Shown here one piece after another: positions 36,515 through 46,902 of a DNA stretch of 64,000 nucleotides (its first letter is position 1; the number at the start of each line of letters is the position of its first letter). The notes under the pieces are model-generated. The model searched no databases. It saw only the letters and a program-made list of their open reading frames with translations, and was not told the origin of the DNA. The stretch comes from Acetivibrio clariflavus DSM 19732. GTDB lineage: Bacteria > Bacillota > Clostridia > Acetivibrionales > Acetivibrionaceae. Made by a program: the position numbers and the translations under genes. The DNA is taken from positions 2,108,118 to 2,172,117 of the forward strand of contig NC_016627.1 in assembly GCF_000237085.1 (NCBI RefSeq), read 5' to 3'.

Positions 36515-39475
36515 TTAATAGCTTTTACTTATATCCTCCGCCGGAAAAACTTTTATTATTCCAAGAAGGTAACTTTTCAAAATTGCAAAATCTATCGAAT
36601 TAAAGTCTCCGTCTCCGTTCAGATCAGCTGCAAGCAAACCGTATTCAACAGGAAATTTATTTATTATTCCCAGCAAATAAGATTTCATTAGAGCATAATC
36701 GATGGAATCTATGTTTCCGTCACAGTTTACATCCCCAAATTTAATAGTCGGAACGGGATTATAATCACCTTCTTTTACCACTGTCATTGATTTGGGCTTT
36801 ACACTTAATTTCATACCATCGGAAAAATTTACCGTTATCTCTTTTTCAGAAGCATTATATACTACATATGTTTTTTTACTGTCTTTTTTATTTTTAAATA
36901 CAGAATATAAAGCAGTATCTGATGTTACTGTAAAATCAGGCAATCCTGCGTTATTCAAGCTATGCAGCCAATGATATGTATGGGCAGCGGATTCTCCGCT
37001 TTCAGGTGTTGCCCACTCATCCCATTTGGAAATAGCCTCTTCAGGATCATAGAGGGCATAATAGGAACACATAATGTCCTGCCATAGCTTTGGATCACTG
37101 TTTTGGTCGGCAGGCCTTATTTTAAGCCAGTTATCCCATTCTTTCCAAACCGAGTCATAATTCCTTTTCACGTATTCAGGGTCAGTACCGAGGTACAAAG
37201 ATGCTCCAGTAATAGGCAGCCAATTAATTGCGTGAACTTGAATGGGATCATTGGTCCACCACGTAGTATGGACGTTTTTACCTCCCCAAATCATTGAAAC
37301 ATCCGTATTCACATATTGCGGATCCTTTGTATCGCCATAGATGTCAAACCAGTAATTGTTCACTGCATTGACTTCGGTGGTATAAAGATAAATGCCCAAA
37401 TCCCGAAGCGTTTTGTTATTGGTAGCTTCTCCCCACAGGATTATACCTGCCCAGGCATTTATTGCTTCCGATGATGACTCCTGATTATTGCCGTCAATAA
37501 ATTTTGCATGTCCGGAAGCCCATGAATGACCTGCATAAGGATCAAAATTCCGTAGGAACGGAAATCTTGTATCCTCTCTGTCATGATTGGCTATATCCTT
37601 TATAAGGAGTTTCACCATTGCTCCCCAGTTGCTGTCTTTTGCCCAATCACTGTCTCTTAATGCAATCTGTGCAGCAGCATATATAAAATATCCATAGTGA
37701 AAATGATGGTCGTTCAATTCATTTTGACTGCCATAAGCAGCGTCATAACCTATTAAAGTTCCCCAATTGCTGTTATAATAAAACAGGTTGTTTTTATCGC
37801 TTAAATCATAAAAGACGTTTTCATAAGGATCTGCCGTAAAGAAATCTTCTAGCTTGCTCTTTATGGCGTTAATTATTTTTTCTGCCGCCAAAGTATCTCC
37901 AACCTGTTCTGCGATAGGCAAAACCTGTGCCAGCTGATTTAACTTTTTACCTGTCCAATAGGTATCAAAACCCGCTCCCGGATTGTTTAAATTAAAGTTT
38001 ATCTTGTCTTTTTCAAAATCGTCCACAAAAAACTTTAATTTCTCAATTGCACTTGAATTGCTTTTATCTATTCCAGGCAGATAGGGAAGTATTCCGTTAT
38101 ACACGTATCTTGTCCGGAAACTCTGACCGCAAATAGTTTTCATGGTTCCTCTTATTGATTCATAGGTATAGTTTAACGGAGTTATAAAGCCGTTGTTTCT
38201 CCACTGATGCGGATACAATGCCAATATTGTATCTTTATTTGTACCTTCCTTTGCTTCTGTAGTTACTATAAAAGTTGTATCGACCGAACTGTCCTCTTCA
38301 CAATACTTCCACTGAACTTCGGTATTTACAATAAATGCGTATGCCTTCTCCCGGAAATACTCAAAAGCATCCTTTTCAGGCAATATCGCCAGTGAAAAAT
38401 AAGTTTTTCCGTAGGGTAAATTGCAAGTAATTGAGTTGCTTCCAATTCCGTTCCATGTTGAACCTTCAGGTGCAAAGAATCCATAATAGTTGCCGTTGAC
38501 TTTAACAAATAAATTCTGACCCTTTTGAATAATTTCCGGAACAGAGTTAAAGGTAATTTTAGGGTAGCACCCAATAAAATCAAAGTAAATGTACGGACTT
38601 CCGTGGGCTATGGTGGATTTTATATTTTTTGTACCATCGGCCATAACCACATCTGCCGACCAGTCACCGAATTTGTCGAGCCTTGCATCATAAGGAGTGA
38701 AATTATCAGCACCTACGATAAAATCTATTGTTTCGAGTATATTCAAGTCAAGCCTTCTTATAACCTCAATATCACCATCAACATCTCTATAATACTGTGT
38801 CTTGGGCATACTTACCGCAAGTCCTGATTTCGAATATTGATACACCAAAGGATGGGAATAAAGAGGCTCTGAAAAAGGTATCCATAAAATCGAACTCAAC
38901 CAGTCGTTTGTCGGAACAGCTCCCTTGATATTGTCGGTTTTATATATCATATCCGGTAAATCGTTTTCAGCCCATGCAGGGTTAATAACCGGTACAGTTC
39001 TAATACTGCCCAACCCCAGATCATTGATCCAGTCTATACGCATTCCATGTACATTGCATTTTACCCAGCCGGTGTCACCTGTATTGGTGGCAAGAAATAA
39101 ATATAAAGTCCCATCGACTGCAATTTGCGGATTTGGAATTGTAACAATATAATTCCCCTCGGAATTCTTTGGGCCGGTTGGATATCCTGCAACCGCCTGG
39201 CTAAGCTGTGTAGGATTAGATATGTTGGTATACCAGATGTTTGATGCCTCATATGAAGAACTTTTTGGAATCAAAGTAACCGTAAGGCTAGATTGGGAGT
39301 AATTTAATCGGGCTAAAAAGTTACCTATTGCATATTCGGGAATATTATCTTTTCCATTGGCTTCTGTTGAAAAGAAAGCCGCTGCTCTTACCGTATTCTG
39401 CCCGCTAACTAAGGTTGCAATTATTATTGCAAAACATACTATAAATCCTACTGTCCGATTCAGTCTCTTCATCAT
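36515..39475 (-). CDS. Cellulosomal endo-beta-1,3-glucanase, GH81-dockerin
   Basis: Cleaves beta-1,3-glucans such as callose or fungal wall glucan. Signal peptide (about 1-32, ends VRAAAF), GH81 N-terminal beta domain, then the helical catalytic part with ELNDHHFHYGYFIYAAA, EDTRFPFLRNFDPYAGHSWASG and NNQESSSEAINAW, which hold the conserved acidic residues. The C-terminal type I dockerin (last ~70 residues) has GDVNCDGNIDSIDYALMKSY and DLNGDGDFNSIDFAILKSY. Start is the ATG pair at 39475/39472, with GGAG 9 bases before the first; an in-frame 27-codon extension has no site. It follows the GH9 gene by 178 bases. Confidence 0.93.
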   Translation of the reverse strand: MMKRLNRTVGFIVCFAIIIATLVSGQNTVRAAAFFSTEANGKDNIPEYAIGNFLARLNYSQSSLTVTLIPKSSSYEASNIWYTNISNPTQLSQAVAGYPTGPKNSEGNYIVTIPNPQIAVDGTLYLFLATNTGDTGWVKCNVHGMRIDWINDLGLGSIRTVPVINPAWAENDLPDMIYKTDNIKGAVPTNDWLSSILWIPFSEPLYSHPLVYQYSKSGLAVSMPKTQYYRDVDGDIEVIRRLDLNILETIDFIVGADNFTPYDARLDKFGDWSADVVMADGTKNIKSTIAHGSPYIYFDFIGCYPKITFNSVPEIIQKGQNLFVKVNGNYYGFFAPEGSTWNGIGSNSITCNLPYGKTYFSLAILPEKDAFEYFREKAYAFIVNTEVQWKYCEEDSSVDTTFIVTTEAKEGTNKDTILALYPHQWRNNGFITPLNYTYESIRGTMKTICGQSFRTRYVYNGILPYLPGIDKSNSSAIEKLKFFVDDFEKDKINFNLNNPGAGFDTYWTGKKLNQLAQVLPIAEQVGDTLAAEKIINAIKSKLEDFFTADPYENVFYDLSDKNNLFYYNSNWGTLIGYDAAYGSQNELNDHHFHYGYFIYAAAQIALRDSDWAKDSNWGAMVKLLIKDIANHDREDTRFPFLRNFDPYAGHSWASGHAKFIDGNNQESSSEAINAWAGIILWGEATNNKTLRDLGIYLYTTEVNAVNNYWFDIYGDTKDPQYVNTDVSMIWGGKNVHTTWWTNDPIQVHAINWLPITGASLYLGTDPEYVKRNYDSVWKEWDNWLKIRPADQNSDPKLWQDIMCSYYALYDPEEAISKWDEWATPESGESAAHTYHWLHSLNNAGLPDFTVTSDTALYSVFKNKKDSKKTYVVYNASEKEITVNFSDGMKLSVKPKSMTVVKEGDYNPVPTIKFGDVNCDGNIDSIDYALMKSYLLGIINKFPVEYGLLAADLNGDGDFNSIDFAILKSYLLGIIKVFPAEDISKSY

Positions 39476-39653
39476 TGTACTTATCTCCTCTAAAAAGTAT
39501 AACGGTATTACTATAGAAAAGTACGCAAAACTCCTTACTATCAAAACCAACAGCAAGGAGTTTGCTCTTCTTAATAAAATTTCCGTCCACTAATAAACTG
39601 ACATCTAAATAATCACCAATTTCAATCTCCTAAAAGCAACTTAAAATACCTGT

Positions 39654-42521
39654 TTATCTTGCATTTACCGGAAACTCTTTTATCATGCCCAGTATATACA
39701 TTTTGAAATAAGCATAATCAATAGAGTTTATTTCACCGTCTCCGTTCAAATCTGCAACTTCATCAGGAACATCGAACTTTTTAATCATCCCCAGCAGATA
39801 TTGCTTTAATATGGCCAAATCAATCGAATTAATATCCTTATCACCATTTATATCTCCATACAACACATTCGGTGTAGGAGTAGGTGTTGGCGATACGAAA
39901 TCAACCGGTGCCTCGCCGTACACCAATTTCGATTTATAAGTAAGAGTAATTTTATTATTCTCGGTAAAATCTTTTGCAAGCGGATTATAGGAATAGTCAT
40001 TTGACTGTATGTAAGGTCCTGTCCCATCACCGGCAATTCTTATAACTATCTCCCCGGTATTGGCCCCTGCACCTATTGCTCCCGCTTCTTCTGTAAAACT
40101 TATTTCCAAATACCTGTCAAAACCTTCTCCCTTTTTATCAAGTTTTATAAACCGACCTTCAACATTACTGCTTGAAATGTGAGCAAAATCACAGGAAAAC
40201 GCAGGTTCCGCTATCGAATCCGCTGTAAACCAGTATTGTACCTTTATATCCGATAAATTGACAGGCTTTTTGCCATCGTTTTGGATTTTTAATATTGCTC
40301 TTATGTCAGAAGCAGAATCGGAAGAAGTCAAGCACTTGTATAAAACCTTTAAATCTACCGTATCCGGTACTGGTGTTGATGTATTGCCGGGATCTCCAGT
40401 AGGTGTAGGCGTAGCTTCTATTTTCTCCGGTTCCTCACCAAATACCAGTTGATCATTAATGTACAAGGGTATTCTTTCGGTAATCACATACTCATCTTTC
40501 AATCCTATTCTGCTGTAATCGTTTGTAGGATCCCAGTTTCCTTTATAATTTGAATCCTGAGCAGCTACAAGGGCAAATTGCAGTTCACGGGAAGCATAAA
40601 TTTGCCTGCCGCTCCAATCAAATTCAACATAATATGTACCGCTGTCGTCATACTTAATTGGTCCTAAATATTTCGCCTTGCCATCGTAGCACTTTTCATT
40701 CTCATCGTAGTATACTTCCATTTGAACATCATCAATGGACTGGCCTGCATTTATAAGTTCACTGATATTAAAGAAATAACGTGCCTTTAATCCTGTTTCG
40801 TAATGCGGAGGATATGCACTTTCATTATGTATGCGTATAGTAATCTGCGATCTTTCTTTATTTTCCTGGCTGGTACTTACTTTAGCTTCCACAAAGAACT
40901 CCAACGGTCGCTCTTCCTTAGGCGGAAAATTCGGTATAGGTTCATGTCCTTCTCCGTAATATGTATATAGCCCTGCACAGGCACCCACAAATGCGGCATT
41001 ATAGTCCACAGCAACTTCATTGTATATATAGTCAGAGGTTACATCTTTGTGAAAATCGTCAGCGTCTGGACCTCCAACCAAAGCTCCCCACAAAGTATGT
41101 ACGTGATCTACCGGGTCATCCATACTAAGAGTCTTTGAACCGTGGGATGCACGATGATGAGGATGGGAAGCACCGTCTGGGGCATAGCCAACAATATACG
41201 CTCTCTTCATAGGGTTGTTTCCCATTATATATTCCATTTGGCTCTTTGCCCAATCGGCAAAATCAGTGCGTCCTGTCTCTTTTCTATAAACCAGGGCACA
41301 AAGCTGTGCAGCTGTATTATACCTTGCCGAACCATAGGAATTAAGCATACTGAATCCAGCTGGTGTTTTAGCAAGGAAATTAGTATCTTTTGGATCTTCA
41401 TGGGGTATTCCCGACCAGTACTCAAGATTCCATCTAAATATGTACCAGTCTCTTTCAGTATTGGTTATCGGTGCAAGTTTTGCAAATACACCGCCCCATA
41501 CGGTATCCCAACAGTGAACCCAAATGTTCTGCCATTGGTTACCGGTATCAACTATTATCCTCTGCATATATCCTGTATATTTGCCGCTTTCATCGGTGGA
41601 CACTATATGATCAATGTATTTGTCCTCGCCAGTGGCTATTTTTAGCCAAACTGCTGCCCATGACAGTTCATCGTAGTCATAGGAAGATGTGTAGAATCCG
41701 CCGGAATAACCAAGACCTCTGTATTCCCTGGCAAACTCATATAATGCTATAGCTGTATCCAAACATTTGCTGGCATATTCAGGGTCAGTATCTTTAAAAT
41801 TCAAATAGTTTATGGCAAGGGAGGCAGCTGCACCTGCACACTGGTCACTGGCCGGTGTCTCGGCAGTAGCAAAGTATGCCGGTCTCTCAAATCCCTCAAG
41901 CATAACTGAGTTTTGAAGTTCCGGTGGGTTCCAGTAATCATGGTCTATATCCCCTTCTCCTACCTGATAACAGAAAGCAACCACCTTACCGTCCTTATCT
42001 CTGAATGTGCATCTTAACAAGTAATCATTAAACCATCTGAGGATGTCCTCAACATGCTCCTGTTCTCCTATTTTTATAAAGGCATCTCTAAACTCGTAGT
42101 AACTCCATCCGACAGTAGAAGCAGCATATGTTTGAGGGAGTCCGAACTTTACATGGTCACCTGCATCATGCATTCCTCCGCTCAAATCCAACTTGCCATC
42201 CCCATCGGGGTCAAGTATGGACTTGTATTTATTAATAAAACTTTGCGACAGGTTAGTTCCCCTGAAACTTTCTGTCATAGGAATCAAAGGTATTTCTTTA
42301 TCCTCCACATGACAGTCACCGCGCCATTCCAAACGCCCTCCCGTTATTCCCGGTCCGCATTTGTTTGCATCATAGAAATAAAGGGAAAGCTGAAGCGCCT
42401 TGGCAAAATTATACTCAGGTTCTGCATTAACAGTCATTGGAATGCTCGAAGTCAATCCAATCGCAACAGCAATACTTAAAAAAATACTTAAACCTCTTTT
42501 ATAAAAGGCTTTTTTTGTCAT
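39654..42521 (-). CDS. Cellulosomal endoglucanase, GH9-CBM3c-CBM3-dockerin
   Basis: Processive-type endoglucanase of theme GH9-CBM3c. Signal peptide 1-about 33; GH9 about 36-485 with the catalytic Asp pair in GGMHDAGDHVKFG and the proton-donor Glu in YNEVAVDYNAAF; SHPHHRASHGS is the conserved His block. CBM3c about 500-655 extends the cleft; a PTPTGDPGNTSTPVP linker leads to a second CBM3 (about 675-815), then dockerin (about 890-955: GDINGDKDINSIDLA, DLNGDGEINSIDYA). The layout matches C. thermocellum Cel9U/Cel9V. 955 residues, complete. First gene of the cellulosomal block. Confidence 0.95.
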   Translation of the reverse strand: MTKKAFYKRGLSIFLSIAVAIGLTSSIPMTVNAEPEYNFAKALQLSLYFYDANKCGPGITGGRLEWRGDCHVEDKEIPLIPMTESFRGTNLSQSFINKYKSILDPDGDGKLDLSGGMHDAGDHVKFGLPQTYAASTVGWSYYEFRDAFIKIGEQEHVEDILRWFNDYLLRCTFRDKDGKVVAFCYQVGEGDIDHDYWNPPELQNSVMLEGFERPAYFATAETPASDQCAGAAASLAINYLNFKDTDPEYASKCLDTAIALYEFAREYRGLGYSGGFYTSSYDYDELSWAAVWLKIATGEDKYIDHIVSTDESGKYTGYMQRIIVDTGNQWQNIWVHCWDTVWGGVFAKLAPITNTERDWYIFRWNLEYWSGIPHEDPKDTNFLAKTPAGFSMLNSYGSARYNTAAQLCALVYRKETGRTDFADWAKSQMEYIMGNNPMKRAYIVGYAPDGASHPHHRASHGSKTLSMDDPVDHVHTLWGALVGGPDADDFHKDVTSDYIYNEVAVDYNAAFVGACAGLYTYYGEGHEPIPNFPPKEERPLEFFVEAKVSTSQENKERSQITIRIHNESAYPPHYETGLKARYFFNISELINAGQSIDDVQMEVYYDENEKCYDGKAKYLGPIKYDDSGTYYVEFDWSGRQIYASRELQFALVAAQDSNYKGNWDPTNDYSRIGLKDEYVITERIPLYINDQLVFGEEPEKIEATPTPTGDPGNTSTPVPDTVDLKVLYKCLTSSDSASDIRAILKIQNDGKKPVNLSDIKVQYWFTADSIAEPAFSCDFAHISSSNVEGRFIKLDKKGEGFDRYLEISFTEEAGAIGAGANTGEIVIRIAGDGTGPYIQSNDYSYNPLAKDFTENNKITLTYKSKLVYGEAPVDFVSPTPTPTPNVLYGDINGDKDINSIDLAILKQYLLGMIKKFDVPDEVADLNGDGEINSIDYAYFKMYILGMIKEFPVNAR

Positions 42522-42942
42522 AACTCAGTTCCTCCCGACACAAAAATTTATATATTAAAATTAAAAAATATTATTCAATCTTTCTTAATTTTCTGTATCA
42601 TTAGATAATAAACTTTAGCATTATTCAAAATTTCACAATTTACATCACAAAAACTTACTTCACCATATATAAAAATTAATATTGCTTTGAAACAATAAAT
42701 TAAAACAATTTCCTAGCCGGAAAGTTAGCTGTTGCGTTTAACAAAAAGATAATGCTGAAAAGAAAGGTGTATTGAAGAATATGTATCGATATGGGTTGCT
42801 AATCTTTCTCTAATTATATCCTATAATATTAGTATAAAATAAATACCATCATAAAACAACATCCCAAAATGCAAAACCTATTTTAACAAAAACCAGATTT
42901 TGTAAAAACTATATTTTAATTTTCCAAAAAGCTCTCGGGTAT
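42522..42942. other. Upstream region of the GH9 gene
   Basis: AT-rich, no gene seen. It should hold the promoter of the cellulosomal block; I looked for a SigI-type promoter and found no convincing one. Confidence 0.45.
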
Positions 42943-42980
42943 AAAAAAGAGGCAGTCCAAAATACCAACCGCCTCTTTTT
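42943..42980 (-). terminator. Terminator after parvulin lipoprotein gene
   Basis: AAAAAGAGGC and GCCTCTTTTT form a stem with a 17-base loop and flanking A/T runs, 63 bases past the stop at 43043. Confidence 0.75.
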
Positions 42981-43042
42981 ATTACAACCATTTTAATTTT
43001 TAACAATTATATAAACATAGAGAATTTAGATTATACCTTTAA

Positions 43043-44107
43043 CTAAAACAAATCCAACGAATCTATTACTTCCTGATTCTTAACCAATTGAGTCTCTGCT
43101 TTCAAATTGTCAAGCATTTTTTGAAACTCCTCAGTTTGCAATGAAGAAGTAATCGTTGCCTTTTCCTCATCTCCCAAAGTAGGTGGTGTTTTCTTGACAA
43201 ATTTCATGACATGATAGCCGTAATAAGTCTCTACAATATCCATATCTCCTTCTTTTGCTTTAAAGGACCATTCTTTAAATTCATCAACCAAATCATCATT
43301 TCTGGTAAAAGTATACTCTCCACCTGTTTCCTTTGAAGCATCGTCTTCTGTGTATTGTTTTACCAAATCTTCAAATTTCTCGCCCGATTGCGCCTTTTTA
43401 AGAACTTCCTCTGCAAGAGATTTCTTTTTGGCAACTTCATCCTCCGATAATGATTCAAAAGTTGTAGTATTAATTGTTTTAAAAAGTATGTGCTGTACTG
43501 TTACCTTCTCAAATTGCTCTTTGTTGTTTTCAAATTCTTTTTGAATATCACTGTCACTAATTTCAATTTTAGTAGGCTTTAATTGAGCATACTTTTGATA
43601 TGCCAAAATAAAATCCGTAAATAATGCTCGGTATTGGTCTATCGTAACACCATAATCTCTAAGCAGAATTTTGTTTGCTTCTTTTACATTCCCATTGCCT
43701 TCTTGTTCAATAAACTGATCCATTGCTTGGTCTATATAGTTCAACTCTTGCTCATCCAAGATAATATTATCCTTTTTGGCGCTTGCCAATAGAATCTTGA
43801 GCTCTTTTATATTATCCAGAGCGACATCTATAATCTCCTGCTTTTTGGATTTGCCTTCTTCCGATTTCCAATACTTTTTCTTTTCGTTATCACTCTTGTC
43901 GGCTAAACCTGCCTCTTCTTCAGCCTCTTCTTTATAGGCACTTAGATAAAACTTAAGCTCAACAGCAGAAATACTTTCCTCCCCAACTGTTGCCACAATT
44001 TTTGAAGAATCAGCATTTAAAGATGTCTGTCCATTTTTGTTACAGGCACTAAAGCTTAGCATCAGTGCTGTGCTTAGTACAATCGGTAAAATCTTTCTTA
44101 ATTTCAT
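43043..44107 (-). CDS. Parvulin-type peptidyl-prolyl isomerase lipoprotein (PrsA/SurA-like)
   Basis: Extracytoplasmic folding helper. Lipoprotein signal with lipobox LSFSAC (Cys about residue 22), a SurA-N-like helical region (about 35-185), then a parvulin domain (about 195-315) with the conserved VQHILFKT, GEKFEDLVKQYTEDDASKETGGEYTF and YGYHVMKFVKK; both active-site His are present. 354 residues. It likely assists secreted enzymes such as the neighbouring cellulosomal proteins (inference). A diverged paralogue lies at 50349-51455. Confidence 0.9.
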   Translation of the reverse strand: MKLRKILPIVLSTALMLSFSACNKNGQTSLNADSSKIVATVGEESISAVELKFYLSAYKEEAEEEAGLADKSDNEKKKYWKSEEGKSKKQEIIDVALDNIKELKILLASAKKDNIILDEQELNYIDQAMDQFIEQEGNGNVKEANKILLRDYGVTIDQYRALFTDFILAYQKYAQLKPTKIEISDSDIQKEFENNKEQFEKVTVQHILFKTINTTTFESLSEDEVAKKKSLAEEVLKKAQSGEKFEDLVKQYTEDDASKETGGEYTFTRNDDLVDEFKEWSFKAKEGDMDIVETYYGYHVMKFVKKTPPTLGDEEKATITSSLQTEEFQKMLDNLKAETQLVKNQEVIDSLDLF

Positions 44108-44462
44108 GATAAACCTCCATAAGATTATTTGTTATAAAAAACTTATTTACTATATTCCAGGTAAACATCCAAGACCATTTCAACCGAAACAAACCGATAC
44201 TATTGATATTATCGTAAGATATATCATATCAAATTATTGAAATGGCAGCCGCATGTTATTTTTGGAATAAGCATTAAACAATTTAATGTTTACAAATTAT
44301 AATTTTACTCTATATTTGTCTATAATTCCACTAAAACTTTATCCATATCAAAAAAACTTTAAAAAATTATTATGTTTTCCATTTTTATTTACAACAGTGT
44401 TGTTAATTGATACAATAATGTCTACAAAATGGATATTAGCAGTATAAAAAGAGGTATGGAAT
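44108..44462. other. Divergent promoter region between parvulin and MBL lipoprotein genes
   Basis: No gene; AT-rich. Both flanking genes read outward, so two promoters must lie here, but neither can be assigned with confidence. Confidence 0.45.
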
Positions 44463-45359
44463 ATGTTCTCTAATAATATAAAAAAACATAAAAAATTAAT
44501 TTTACTTTTATCAATTATATTTGTATTCTTAGTTTCATGCACTACTCAGAAGCAGATACAGGAAAGTTTACCCAAAAAACTTGAAGTGCACTTTATTGAC
44601 ATCGGTCAAGGAGACAGTATTCTAATAGAACACGACAATAAAACCATGCTCATTGATACAGGCCCAAAGGAAAGTAAAACTGATTTGATGGATTATCTGG
44701 CATCTCAAAACATAAAAAAAATTGACTTTTTAATTCTGACCCATCATCACAAAGACCATATTGGAAACGCTGCTGCTGTTATAGCAAACTACGATATTGG
44801 AATCCTTTATATGCCTAATGTAACAGACAATAGCAGTGAATTCAGGAATTTAAAAAAGGCCATAGATGCCAAACGACTAAAGATAACACGACCCGTTGCC
44901 GGATCCTCTTTCAATTTCGGTGATGCACAATGTTTCATTCTTGCGCCAAACAGTGATGTTTATGAAAACGAGAACGATTACTCTATTGTTTTAAAAATGG
45001 TCTATAAAAACACATCTTTCCTGTTCACTGGTGATGCCCAGTTTTATTCCGAAAAGGAAATGATGGATAAGGGATATGATTTATCGGCTGATGTTTTGAA
45101 AATAGCTCAACACGGAAACGACAATACAACTTCAGAAGAGTTTTTAAACAGGGTTAATCCCAAATATGCTGCCTTAAGCTGTGCACTGAATGACAGCAAT
45201 GATCATCCGAGCAAAAAAACGATGAAACTGCTGAAAGAAAAAAATATCCCCGTTTATAGAACCGATCAGTGCGGAACTATTGTATGTACCTCGGACGGCC
45301 AAAATATAACCTTTGACAAAGAACCTGGAGATTATCAGCACGGTAAAGCAAAAAAATAA
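44463..45359 (+). CDS. ComEC/Rec2-like metallo-beta-lactamase-fold lipoprotein
   Basis: Stand-alone MBL hydrolase related to the C-terminal domain of ComEC. Lipobox FLVSC after a hydrophobic signal, so it is anchored outside the membrane. The metal site is ILTHHHKDHIGN (HxHxDH type), with HFIDIGQGDSILIEH before it, SFLFTGDAQFYSE, and DVLKIAQHGNDN. 298 residues. GAGG lies 8 bases before the ATG. Likely a nuclease or phosphodiesterase, but the substrate is unknown. Transcribed alone. Confidence 0.9.
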   Translation: MFSNNIKKHKKLILLLSIIFVFLVSCTTQKQIQESLPKKLEVHFIDIGQGDSILIEHDNKTMLIDTGPKESKTDLMDYLASQNIKKIDFLILTHHHKDHIGNAAAVIANYDIGILYMPNVTDNSSEFRNLKKAIDAKRLKITRPVAGSSFNFGDAQCFILAPNSDVYENENDYSIVLKMVYKNTSFLFTGDAQFYSEKEMMDKGYDLSADVLKIAQHGNDNTTSEEFLNRVNPKYAALSCALNDSNDHPSKKTMKLLKEKNIPVYRTDQCGTIVCTSDGQNITFDKEPGDYQHGKAKK

Positions 45360-45379
45360 TTTTTTTGTTTTATTATAAT

Positions 45380-45418
45380 AAGGGAGTAGAGACCGCTTTA
45401 CAATTTTTCTACTCCCTT
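45380..45418 (+). terminator. Hairpin after the MBL lipoprotein gene
   Basis: AAGGGAGTAG and CTACTCCCTT form a 10-bp stem 20 bases past the stop. The T tract after it is weak (CATTATAATT). Confidence 0.55.
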
Positions 45419-45506
45419 CATTATAATTCAATATCTTAAAGTTTCAATAATATCCTTTTTGCAATCCATATCTTTATATTTATCGGCACATCAACTCTTT
45501 AACAAA

Positions 45507-45707
45507 CTAATCCAGTTCTACATACCATTGATACATAGGAGGTAAATTTTCATCATATTTTATAGTACCCGTCCAAGTAAAATCGTCTTGAAAAACCTTT
45601 ACTGTCTCACCGGGTTTTAAATTCAAGTTCAACGCTTGTTCTTTAGGTAACGCCGGTTTACTGGGACCAAGTAGATTAAACATACAATCGATTTCAAATT
45701 CTTTCAT
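45507..45707 (-). CDS. Small hypothetical protein, 66 aa
   Basis: Begins MKEFEIDCMFNLLGPSKPAL with GGAGG 8 bases upstream of the ATG at 45707, so it is probably real. It continues LKPGETVKVFQDDFTWTGTIKYDENLPPMYQWYVELD. The second half looks like a small SH3-like beta barrel (inference from the GETVKV...GTIKY pattern). No family recognised and no obvious operon partner. Confidence 0.65.
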   Translation of the reverse strand: MKEFEIDCMFNLLGPSKPALPKEQALNLNLKPGETVKVFQDDFTWTGTIKYDENLPPMYQWYVELD

Positions 45708-46203
45708 TGCTGCATCCTCCTTAATCTTTTTTTGCTTCTTTTATCAACTTAAGCTAAATAAGCACAATAGGTGAACAGTTTTTGCCGTTCATCCAATTTG
45801 GATAACCTTAAATAAAAATAAAAATCCGGCTATATGCTTATTAGCTTACTAAGCAATACAAAAATTCCCTCTTACTTTATAAATATAATAAAGGAGTGCA
45901 ATTTAGTATATTTAATTTATTTTCAGCTATTTACATTATAACAAATAATGCTTCTCCCTTCCATATATTATTCTTAAAAATTTTTAAAAAAACTCTATTA
46001 AAAAAAAATAATTATCAAATGGTATAAGTCCTTTATCTTTTTTCAATAATATGAAATAATTATAAATAATTATAAAATAAAATTTTCAATTGCCTTTGCA
46101 TAAATATGTTTTGGCAATTGGTATTCTATTTGCTGATAAAAAATTTATATCCTAATTGGTTAAAAAATAAAGTAATATTTTAAAAGCAAAGGAAATTGTC
46201 GCT
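45708..46203. other. Intergenic region before mnmD-like gene
   Basis: Very AT-rich, no frame or hairpin I can support; presumably promoters of the two flanking divergent genes. Confidence 0.45.
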
Positions 46204-46902
46204 ATGTTTATACCGGATTATCTAGTAAATGAGCATTTTGGAGATAGATATTTCGACGTGGTTAATGCTATTGACGAAGCACAGCAAATTCATTTTAAAA
46301 ATAACAATTTGCTTGCTCGAATAAAGTCCGTAATTGAATCCAATACTCCTTTTATAATTGGAGAAACTGGTTTCGGTGCAGGCCGTATAGTTGTCTCATT
46401 GATGGAATACCTAAACAAAAGCAATTTAGAAAATATTACAATAGAATACAATACTGTCGAACTTTTTCCATTAAGTTCTGAAAGAATGTTAAATATCTTA
46501 AGTGGATTTAGAAATCGGGCAGAAAAGGAAATTGATAACCTTATCAAAGCATATAGGGCTGTTGATATCGATATAAACGGATGGCACCAAATAAAAATTG
46601 AGCAACCTTTCGGATGCCTTTATCTCAACTTATGGATTGGTGAGGCACTGGAAATGTTAAATTCACTGGATAAACTTTGCGATGCTTGGTTTCTTGACGG
46701 CCACTGCCCAAGGAAAAATCCGTCAATGTGGCGTCCTGAACTGCTTATGGAAATAGGCAGAAAAACAAAAAAAGGAGGCACATGTTCCTCTTATACCGTT
46801 TCAGGTGTTGTCAAAAGAGCACTTTCTGATGCAGGTTTTGATATTGTAAAACTTCCCGGATTCGGTGGAAAAAAAGAAGTGCTTCAGGGAGTTAAACGTT
46901 GA
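46204..46902 (+). CDS. Stand-alone MnmD-like tRNA (mnm5s2U34) methyltransferase
   Basis: Matches the methyltransferase half of bifunctional MnmC (DUF752), without the FAD oxidoreductase half. Signatures: FGDRYFD near the start, IGETGFGAGRIVV as the SAM motif (about residues 52-64), DAWFLDGHCPRKNPSMW (about 159-175) and PGFGGKKEVLQG at the end. It should methylate nm5(s2)U34 to mnm5(s2)U34, the same tRNA position thiolated by MnmA encoded at 5195-6274. AAAGGA precedes the ATG. 232 residues, single gene. Confidence 0.85.
   Translation: MFIPDYLVNEHFGDRYFDVVNAIDEAQQIHFKNNNLLARIKSVIESNTPFIIGETGFGAGRIVVSLMEYLNKSNLENITIEYNTVELFPLSSERMLNILSGFRNRAEKEIDNLIKAYRAVDIDINGWHQIKIEQPFGCLYLNLWIGEALEMLNSLDKLCDAWFLDGHCPRKNPSMWRPELLMEIGRKTKKGGTCSSYTVSGVVKRALSDAGFDIVKLPGFGGKKEVLQGVKR

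Noticed and set aside
42522-42942. SigI-type promoter for the cellulosomal block
   Set aside because: An ACCC and a CGAT occur near 42785-42800 but with wrong spacing; not convincing.
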